Shown here one piece after another: positions 1-4,676 of a stretch of DNA of 9,459 nt (position 1 is its first letter; each line of letters begins with the position of its first letter). Made by a program: the position numbers and the translations under genes. The DNA is from Anaerolineales bacterium (GTDB lineage: Bacteria; Chloroflexota; Anaerolineae; Anaerolineales; Villigracilaceae). Where the stretch lies: the NCBI GenBank assembly GCA_016789205.1, contig JAEURF010000047.1, forward strand, positions 1 through 9,459, written 5' to 3'. A model generated the notes under the pieces. The model was not told the origin of the DNA. It saw nothing but the letters and a program-made list of their open reading frames with translations, and searched no databases.

Positions 1-123
1 CCCCAAGATGTAGATGACTCTCTTGCTCGCAAAGACTGGAACTGGTCACCGGATTATGATGTGGATCGTTTCTTTGATGATTATTTTTTGCCCGAGATTA
101 GGAAGAGATATAGTTTGAAGTGA
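1..123 (+). CDS. NAD-dependent epimerase/dehydratase, C-terminal end (5' part outside window)
   Basis: Frame 1 is open from the first base to the TGA at 121-123 and encodes 40 residues. It contains DDSLARKDWNWSPDYD followed by an acidic and aromatic helix and a basic tail. This resembles the extreme C-terminus of extended short-chain dehydrogenases of the UDP-sugar epimerase / L-threonine 3-dehydrogenase (epimerase-type) group, where a 'D-D-S-x-A-R-x-D-W-x-W-x-P-x-Y-D' stretch closes the substrate-binding lobe. The Rossmann fold and the YxxxK catalytic site would lie upstream, outside the window, so the substrate cannot be told. The threonine dehydrogenase-like subgroup is the closest match from memory. 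The stop codon forms the first three bases of a 15-bp sequence repeated in inverted orientation at 1851-1865. Confidence 0.7.
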   Translation, partial: PQDVDDSLARKDWNWSPDYDVDRFFDDYFLPEIRKRYSLK

Positions 124-135
124 ATAGGGGATAGT
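121..135 (+). repeat. 15-bp inverted repeat, left copy (TGAATAGGGGATAGT)
   Basis: TGAATAGGGGATAGT at 121-135 is identical to the reverse complement of 1851-1865. The first three bases are the stop codon of the upstream epimerase gene, and the right copy likewise starts with the stop codon of plsY. The sequence after the 15-mer is only loosely similar in the two copies (AG/GT-rich, ending in a TTGG-like motif). The pair brackets the AT-rich two-gene cassette. Confidence 0.75.
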
Positions 136-165
136 GAGTGGAAAGTAGGCAGTTGGCTTGAGTTG

Positions 166-190
166 TATAATTATTCTTAAGTGATGAGGA
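166..190 (+). promoter_or_regulatory. Promoter -10 box and Shine-Dalgarno for the HARE-HTH nuclease gene
   Basis: A consensus TATAAT lies at 166-171. Initiation about 7 nt downstream would give a leader of roughly 20 nt. GATGAGGA at 183-190 is a plausible ribosome binding site, 7 nt before the ATG at 198. No convincing -35 box is seen at the correct spacing, so the promoter strength is uncertain. The site falls after the stop of the epimerase gene, suggesting that the cassette has its own promoter. Confidence 0.5.
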
Positions 191-197
191 TAAAAAT

Positions 198-1130
198 ATG
201 TCAATTACATTTTTAGAAATGGCGGAAAGAGTCCTTGAAGAAGAAAAGCAACCATTGTCTGCATCTGAAATATGGTTTATTGCTGTTAATAAAGGGTATG
301 ACAAAATACTATCATCTAAAGGTAAAACTCCTTGGGCAACATTGGGTGCATTGATTTATGTGGATGTTCGAGATAATCCGTCAACTGAATTTGTTCCTCT
401 TGGGGCTAGACCAAAACGATTTATTTTAAAAAATCAGATAGATACATTAGGCGGAGTAATTCCAGAGACTACTAAAACGCCAAAAATTGCAACCTCAAAA
501 ATTGGATTTCTTGAAAAAGATTTACATTCACTTATGGTTTATTATGGCTTTTATTATTTGAAAGCCTATTTGAAAACTATCAACCATAGTAAATCAGATA
601 AAAAAGGATTTGGAGAATGGGTTCATCCTGATATTGTCGGATGCTATTTCCCATATAAAGATTGGAAAGGGGAAGTTGTTGAAGTTAGTACTTTAATGGG
701 TAATACATCAGTAAGATTATTTTCTTTTGAACTTAAGCGAGAATTATCTATTTCAAATATTCGCGAGTCTTTCTTTCAAGCAGTATCAAATTCTTCTTGG
801 GCGAACGAAGGCTATCTTGTTGCTGCTAATATAGATACAGATGATGATTTCCGAAATGAATTGAAAAGACTTTCAACATCTTTTGGGATTGGTGTAATAC
901 AACTTGATGTTGATGACCCAGATTCATCAGATATTATTTTGCCTGCAAATTCTAAAGATTTTATTGATTGGGAAACTGTAAATAAATTATCAAGTATTAA
1001 TCCTGACTTCAGCAATTTTCTTAATCGGATAATTAATGACATGAAAAGTAAAGAAATTAGAAAAGAAATGTACGATAAGGTTATAGATAAAGAAGAATTG
1101 ATAAAATTGCTATCTAAAAGAAGTATATGA
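198..1130 (+). CDS. HARE-HTH protein with PD-(D/E)XK nuclease-like domain
   Basis: 310 residues. Residues 3-78 look like a HARE-HTH winged helix: FLEMAERVLEE, then a 'PLSASEIW' turn, the helix with KTPWATLGALIY, and a strand ending RFILK. This DNA-binding module is known from RNA polymerase delta, ASXL-type chromatin proteins and various restriction endonucleases. After a linker (about 80-103) comes an alpha/beta domain (about 104-250) with the order expected of a PD-(D/E)XK nuclease: a helix with E140, D145 in HPDIVG, E178-x-K180 in SFELK, and Q194 in the next helix, then a hydrophobic strand (GYLVAAN). The C-terminus (260-310) is helical and charged. No signal peptide or membrane segment is seen, so it should be cytoplasmic. 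I chose ATG 198 because of the Shine-Dalgarno 7 nt upstream. Codon use is very AT-rich: 15 of 60 bases in 541-600 are G or C. It may resemble the uncharacterised COG2958 group. Cleavage activity and target are inference; it could instead be a DNA-binding regulator with an inactive fold. Confidence 0.75.
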   Translation: MSITFLEMAERVLEEEKQPLSASEIWFIAVNKGYDKILSSKGKTPWATLGALIYVDVRDNPSTEFVPLGARPKRFILKNQIDTLGGVIPETTKTPKIATSKIGFLEKDLHSLMVYYGFYYLKAYLKTINHSKSDKKGFGEWVHPDIVGCYFPYKDWKGEVVEVSTLMGNTSVRLFSFELKRELSISNIRESFFQAVSNSSWANEGYLVAANIDTDDDFRNELKRLSTSFGIGVIQLDVDDPDSSDIILPANSKDFIDWETVNKLSSINPDFSNFLNRIINDMKSKEIRKEMYDKVIDKEELIKLLSKRSI

Positions 1131-1160
1131 ATTAAGTAAATTGAACTTTAGGAGCACACC

Positions 1161-1799
1161 ATGTTCAAAAATCTTTTTGGCAAGAAGAATAGCCCCAATG
1201 TAGAAAAATTTATCAAAAGTATGGAAATTGATTATGCCAAGTATCACAATGGGGATGGATATGATTTGAATGTACTCAAAGAATTAAATGCAGAAGAACT
1301 AAAACAAGTTGAATCTATATTAATCCCTAGAAAAGATAAAGATTGGCGAGATGTCACAGCGCTTGCGGCAATCAATACGTCTACTGCGTTGGAGGCGGTC
1401 AAAAAATGTTTGGAGAGTCCAAATCTTGAAGTGAGAATCTTTGCGGCGAAATTTCTCAAAGAGAAGAACATCATTGACCGTGTTGAAGAAGTATTGTTGA
1501 AGACATTGCCTATCGTAAAAGTTGGTGGCGGACTTGTTCAAGCTCTCGCTTTGGCAAAAGAGTATCCAACTGAAAAAGTAAAACAAAAATTAATTTGGTG
1601 CGCCTTGCATGGACCTGATGTCACCCGCACGCATTGCGCTGCGATGGCATTATTTTTATATGGCAAGGCTGAGTCTGAATTTGATAATAATCAAAAGATT
1701 ATTTTTAGTTTCAATCCACCAGATAAAGCGAAAAGATTGGAAGCCTTTCCTGAACTTTGCCAAATCATTAGTGTCAATCCGAATGATTTTATGAATTAA
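1161..1799 (+). CDS. HEAT-repeat-like conserved hypothetical protein
   Basis: 212 residues, no signal peptide or membrane segment. The middle part (about 63-170) consists of paired amphipathic helices of HEAT/armadillo type: WRDVTALAAINTSTALEAVKKCL, then PNLEVRIFAAKFL, then a glycine-rich turn (VGGG, 122-124) and further helices, ending in VTRTHCAAMALFLYGKA (154-170) and a DKAKRLEAFPELCQII tail. Such solenoids usually bind other proteins. From memory, similar 'DWRDVxALA...AAMLLYLHGKA...FFxF' proteins occur as conserved hypotheticals, some near polymorphic toxin loci, so an immunity or partner role is possible but unproven. It starts 30 nt after the nuclease-like gene, on the same strand, with a good Shine-Dalgarno (TAGGAGC, 1149-1155), and probably shares its transcript. 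The hairpin at 1804-1832 ends the unit. Confidence 0.7.
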   Translation: MFKNLFGKKNSPNVEKFIKSMEIDYAKYHNGDGYDLNVLKELNAEELKQVESILIPRKDKDWRDVTALAAINTSTALEAVKKCLESPNLEVRIFAAKFLKEKNIIDRVEEVLLKTLPIVKVGGGLVQALALAKEYPTEKVKQKLIWCALHGPDVTRTHCAAMALFLYGKAESEFDNNQKIIFSFNPPDKAKRLEAFPELCQIISVNPNDFMN

Positions 1800-1803
1800 T
1801 AAA

Positions 1804-1832
1804 AAAAGAGACTGTGATGCACAGTCTCTTTT
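1804..1832. terminator. Bidirectional intrinsic terminator between the HEAT gene and plsY
   Basis: AAAAGAGACTGTG (1804-1816) and CACAGTCTCTTTT (1820-1832) form a perfect 13-bp stem with loop ATG. A-rich and T-rich ends flank a GC-containing core, so it works as an intrinsic terminator on either strand. It begins 5 nt after the stop of the plus-strand HEAT gene. It lies 31 nt beyond the stop of minus-strand plsY, which converges on it. Confidence 0.9.
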
Positions 1833-1850
1833 CAATTACCAATACTATTT

Positions 1851-1865
1851 ACTATCCCCTATTCA
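1851..1865 (-). repeat. 15-bp inverted repeat, right copy
   Basis: ACTATCCCCTATTCA at 1851-1865 is the exact reverse complement of 121-135. Read on the minus strand it is TGAATAGGGGATAGT, whose TGA (1865-1863) is the stop codon of plsY. It is then followed on that strand by an AT-rich tail (about 1850-1833) before the terminator hairpin. Confidence 0.75.
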
Positions 1866-2546
1866 ATTCTGCTCTTTCGCTTCTTTCCTCGCCCTTAACC
1901 ATCCATGCAAACTATATTTGACCACGCGCTCTTCGCCCGCAAATAGTTTTTTCAAATTCGGTCGTAATGCCCAAATCAATAATAACTCTGCGCCTACACC
2001 ATACCAAACATAATCCCACGGCAAGTTTCCTTGTGAGGCTTGAAAGGCGAAGACAATGATGGCGAATAATGCCACTGCCATGGTTGTCACAGAAGCGATG
2101 CCGATGGTGAAGAATGTCAACATACCTAAGGGGAGAATAATCAAAACTGAAGCGGGCCATAATCCCATTGCGCCGCCGACTGCTGGCGCACCGCCTGCTC
2201 CACCGCGCAAGCGAATCAATTTTCCGTCTTCATCACGTTCTGGCAAAAAGATAGAATAGTTGTGACCAATAATTGGGGCAATTGCGGAGAGCATGTGTGC
2301 CCATGAATCAGTTGTGAAGGCTTGTGCTATCCATACAGCCACAGCGCCTTTTAAGATATCAAGCATCGCCGTCCCAAACCCTGCCCAAAACCCTGCCGCA
2401 CGCATTGCATTCGTCCCGCCTGTTCTGCCGCTTTCTACTTCGCGGATATCTTTGCCCGTCTTGAGTTTAACAATTAGCAAACCAAATGGAATCGAGCCAA
2501 GCACATACGCTAACAAGATAAGCACAAGGTCTATGATGAGTTGCAT
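1863..2546 (-). CDS. plsY: PlsY-like acyl-phosphate:glycerol-3-phosphate acyltransferase, divergent
   Basis: 227 residues. PlsY is the integral-membrane enzyme that moves an acyl group from acyl phosphate to glycerol 3-phosphate, the first acylation of phospholipid synthesis, together with PlsX and PlsC. Landmarks: helix 1 with LGSIPFG (16-22), the second motif ESGRTGGTNAMRAAG (38-52), the LDILKG helix (62-67), GHN (94-96), a glycine-rich third motif RGGAGGAPAVGG (114-125), and a C-terminal RPNLKKLFAGEERV. About five to seven membrane helices are visible. Oddities: the usual GSGN is ESGR, the usual FKGGKG lysine is missing (RGGAGG, with A117 in its place), about 11 extra polar residues (PERDEDGKLIR) precede this motif, and the usual HRENI-type loop is LRPNL. 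Shine-Dalgarno CGGAGGA (2560-2554) sits 7 nt before the ATG. It is probably a lineage-specific variant; loss of activity cannot be excluded. Confidence 0.85.
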   Translation of the reverse strand: MQLIIDLVLILLAYVLGSIPFGLLIVKLKTGKDIREVESGRTGGTNAMRAAGFWAGFGTAMLDILKGAVAVWIAQAFTTDSWAHMLSAIAPIIGHNYSIFLPERDEDGKLIRLRGGAGGAPAVGGAMGLWPASVLIILPLGMLTFFTIGIASVTTMAVALFAIIVFAFQASQGNLPWDYVWYGVGAELLLIWALRPNLKKLFAGEERVVKYSLHGWLRARKEAKEQN

Positions 2547-2569
2547 TCAAATATCCTCCGAGAGATTAT

Positions 2570-2622
2570 GTCATTGCGAGTCAGTTGGTCTAGACCAAAG
2601 ACGACGCAATTTTAGTAGTGAC
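2570..2622. repeat. Degenerate copy of the GTCATTGCGAG palindromic dispersed repeat
   Basis: GTCATTGCGAG at 2570-2580 is identical to 6610-6620, the left end of a complete palindromic repeat. The right side is only partly symmetric: ATTGCG (2573-2578) pairs with CGCAAT (2605-2610), and GTGAC closes the segment near 2622. At the centre is a perfect 14-bp palindrome, TTGGTCTAGACCAA (2585-2598). It lies in the leader region upstream of plsY, just beyond its Shine-Dalgarno. Confidence 0.55.
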
Positions 2623-2664
2623 AATAAAAACACTTGAATATAGGGATGGTTACATCAATTAATA

Positions 2665-2713
2665 AATCTAGCCACAGATTTCACGGATTCACACAAATCT
2701 TTTTAAAATCCGT
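2665..2713. repeat. CCACAGA-type dispersed repeat, copy 1
   Basis: AATCTAGCCACAGA at 2665-2678 is repeated exactly at 4582-4595. It is followed by ACGGATT (2683-2689), which pairs with AATCCGT (2707-2713), and AGATTT (2676-2681), which pairs with AAATCT (2695-2700). So the unit is a small imperfect hairpin. Similar 'GCCACAGATTTCACGGATT' units are, from memory, common intergenic repeats in several bacterial phyla. It sits between the 2739-3551 gene and plsY and may form a hairpin in a joint transcript. Confidence 0.55.
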
Positions 2714-2738
2714 AGCTAATAAAGTTTGAAAAGATTCT

Positions 2739-3551
2739 TTACAGAAAAATCACTGAAACCCACGAAACCACAATAATAATAATCGGTCCTACCACAGCCC
2801 GGCGTAGGGGAATATTTTCCGTGAGGCTAGCAGATAAAACAGTTAATGCGTAAAGCGGACCTGTGAGTGCCAAACCAAATTGTACAGGTTCAAGAGTCCA
2901 ATAATGCAAACCTGCGGCAATTTGGGTGCATACAATTCCGATGCCAATTGCCCAAGGGAAGTCCCAACGGTCGGTGCCATCAAGATGCAAAATGCGTAAG
3001 CTGATTAATCCTGCCACAATAAAAATTGCAGGGATTAACAAAAATAAACGCACACCGGAAAATCTCAGCGATGTGACCAAAATCAAAAATAATGCGTATG
3101 CCAAAGCGGTCAGTGCGGCGCGTGCCAACGCATACGCAGATGCTGAAGGATTAATCGTCACATATTCCGCTGTGAATACAATCGCGAGCAAAATCGCGCC
3201 GAATAAAATTCCGACCCACCAGGTTGGGCTTTCAAACAAAACTGCCAATGATGCGCCAAGCACAAACGTCGTCAGTGTGGGGAGCATAATGTTTTCACGG
3301 GTTGACCTTTTTGCAAAAGCGGGATGGTCACGAATTAACCAATCCATGCCGGCGGCAGTTAACACTGCCGCAAAAAGCGTCATAAATGTGCTTAGGGTGA
3401 GGGGAAATGCAAAATAGAATCCCGGCAGGTCGAGGCTGAGAATGAGGCGCGGCGTTTGAATCAAACGCGTCAGCGCAAATGCCAGCAAAACGGATGCGGT
3501 CAACATCCCCATGCGGTCTGGAGAGGGATAGTCTAAATTTTTTTCTTGCAT
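2739..3551 (-). CDS. Polytopic membrane protein of unknown function (possibly DUF5656-like)
   Basis: 270 residues with about eight or nine hydrophobic segments, near residues 15-32, 46-68, 89-106, 110-130, 138-162, 168-186, 198-216, 223-243 and 252-270. A short polar N-terminus (MQEKNLDYPSPDR) precedes the first helix. Short loops carry charged residues such as RDHPAFAKRSTREN (74-87) and LDGTDRWDF (190-198). I see no catalytic or transport motif. The overall look matches a Chloroflexota membrane family that I recall as DUF5656, but I hold this loosely. The start ATG has no Shine-Dalgarno; instead a -10-like TACAAT lies 7 nt upstream, implying a leaderless mRNA. The gene is read towards plsY on the same strand, 192 bp away, and is divergent from the 3595 gene. 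No clear terminator follows it. Confidence 0.7.
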   Translation of the reverse strand: MQEKNLDYPSPDRMGMLTASVLLAFALTRLIQTPRLILSLDLPGFYFAFPLTLSTFMTLFAAVLTAAGMDWLIRDHPAFAKRSTRENIMLPTLTTFVLGASLAVLFESPTWWVGILFGAILLAIVFTAEYVTINPSASAYALARAALTALAYALFLILVTSLRFSGVRLFLLIPAIFIVAGLISLRILHLDGTDRWDFPWAIGIGIVCTQIAAGLHYWTLEPVQFGLALTGPLYALTVLSASLTENIPLRRAVVGPIIIIVVSWVSVIFL

Positions 3552-3558
3552 ACATAAG

Positions 3559-3588
3559 ATTGTACCGTAATGGATATGGTAGAATCAA
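3559..3588 (-). promoter_or_regulatory. Leaderless promoter for the minus-strand membrane gene
   Basis: On the minus strand, TTGATT (3588-3583) and TACAAT (3564-3559) are separated by 18 nt, a good fit to a sigma-70-type promoter. Only 7 nt (CTTATGT) separate the -10 box from the ATG at 3551, so transcription should start at or next to the start codon. No Shine-Dalgarno is present, which agrees with leaderless translation. Confidence 0.55.
3577..3585 (+). promoter_or_regulatory. Extended -10 promoter for the plus-strand membrane gene
   Basis: TGGTAGAAT at 3577-3585 is an extended -10 element (TG, one base, TAGAAT). The ATG of the 3595 gene follows after 9 nt (CAACTGGTT), leaving a leader of at most a few bases and no Shine-Dalgarno. 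It overlaps the -35 region of the opposing promoter, so the two promoters cannot easily be occupied together. Confidence 0.5.
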
Positions 3589-3594
3589 CTGGTT

Positions 3595-4578
3595 ATGGAA
3601 GTTACACGATTAGAAAACCTGCCCCCGCCGCCGGGCATTATTAGTTCAATTCGAGCAGGCTTTGACTCGATTGCTTCGCACATTACAGCCATTCTTTTAC
3701 CTCTTTTTTTGAATTTATTTTTTTGGCTGGGTCCGCGTTTACGCATCAATGTTTTGTTTGATTCTTTTAAAGATGACATGATTAGGATTTGGCAAAATGG
3801 CGGAATTCCAGCCGAAGAAATTCAACGGGTGATTACTGCTTATGACACAGCATTGCCTGCTTTCAATTTATTTTGGCTCTTCCGCACGCTTCCTATCGGG
3901 ATTTCCAGCCTGCCACTCTCGCGTCAACTTTTGCCTACACCTTTAGGTGAGCCGATCGCTTGGCAAGCCAACGGCTGGATTTTGTTTTTTGCATTTTTTG
4001 GGCTGACATTTCTTGGTTGGCTTGGTGGTGCATTATATTTTCGAAGTGTGGCTTGGGTTGCAGTTCCAAGTGAAAACGGCGTGGTTTCTGTTTTCAATGC
4101 CATCTTACAAACCATTTTAATTTCAATTTTCTGCACGATTTTGTTAATGATTTTTGCTCCAATCCTTTCGTTGATTTTGTTATTTTTATCATCACAAAAT
4201 ATTATTATTACTAGTTTGGTGATTTTGGTGCTGAGCTTCGTTTCGATGTGGTTTATTGTGCCGATTTTCTTTTTACCGCATGGTGTCTTTGTCAAAAAAC
4301 AAAATATATTTACAGCCATCGGAAGCAGTATCCAATTAACACGCTTTACATTACCGAATAGCAGTATGTTCGTTTTGACCGTATTTTTGCTTTCGTACGG
4401 ATTAAATGTTTTATGGCGGATTCCACCTGAATCATCGTGGTTAACGTTGCTGGCAATTTTTGGGCATTCCTTCGTCACCACAGCCTTGTTGGCTGGCAGT
4501 TTTATTTATTATCGTGATATGACAACTTGGCTTCAAACCGTGTTAGAAAAATTACGTCCGCTTGCAAAGCAGGCTTGA
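3595..4578 (+). CDS. Integral membrane protein of unknown function upstream of gyrB
   Basis: 327 residues. The N-terminus is short and proline-rich (LENLPPPPG, 6-14), then an amphipathic stretch and a first hydrophobic segment (about 32-46). A long non-membrane section (about 50-125) contains the polar part IPAEEIQRVITAYD. Further hydrophobic segments lie near 127-150, 170-195, 203-228, 257-275 and 284-305, and the basic C-terminus (EKLRPLAKQA) is probably cytoplasmic. I recognise no family and no active-site motif. ATG 3595 is preceded by an extended -10 element rather than a ribosome site, so the message looks leaderless or nearly so. The gene is codirectional with gyrB, 98 nt upstream of it, with a repeat hairpin in the gap. 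Co-transcription is possible but not shown. Confidence 0.65.
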   Translation: MEVTRLENLPPPPGIISSIRAGFDSIASHITAILLPLFLNLFFWLGPRLRINVLFDSFKDDMIRIWQNGGIPAEEIQRVITAYDTALPAFNLFWLFRTLPIGISSLPLSRQLLPTPLGEPIAWQANGWILFFAFFGLTFLGWLGGALYFRSVAWVAVPSENGVVSVFNAILQTILISIFCTILLMIFAPILSLILLFLSSQNIIITSLVILVLSFVSMWFIVPIFFLPHGVFVKKQNIFTAIGSSIQLTRFTLPNSSMFVLTVFLLSYGLNVLWRIPPESSWLTLLAIFGHSFVTTALLAGSFIYYRDMTTWLQTVLEKLRPLAKQA

Positions 4579-4581
4579 GAT

Positions 4582-4636
4582 AATCTAGCCACAGAGACCA
4601 CAGAGTTCTCTGAGGTTTTTCTCAAAGGTCTCTGTG
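4582..4636. repeat. CCACAGA-type dispersed repeat, copy 2, with 10-bp stem
   Basis: It starts with the 14-mer AATCTAGCCACAGA shared with 2665-2678. CACAGAGACC (4590-4599) pairs perfectly with GGTCTCTGTG (4627-4636), and TGAG/CTCA pairs inside (about 4611-4624). The resulting 47-nt hairpin lies between the membrane gene and gyrB. No T-run directly follows the stem, so it is a poor intrinsic terminator. From memory, 'CCACAGAGACCACAGAG' units are widespread bacterial intergenic repeats. Confidence 0.65.
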
Positions 4637-4676
4637 AACTAAAATAATTTAGTAAGAGTAAGTAGTAGAGGTTAAT

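Noticed and set aside
2926..3417. Plus-strand open frame of 163 codons
   Set aside because: It is the antisense of the 3551-2739 membrane gene; the Ala/Asn-rich translation has no domain and no ribosome site.
3924..4481. Minus-strand open frame of 185 codons opposite the membrane gene
   Set aside because: Its translation is rich in Lys, Asn and Thr with no domain, and it lies entirely inside the 3595-4578 gene, whose hydrophobic helices make a convincing protein.
4590..4636. The 10-bp hairpin before gyrB as an attenuator or riboswitch
   Set aside because: The unit shares its 14-base border with another intergenic repeat and lacks a following T-run, so a dispersed repeat explains it better.
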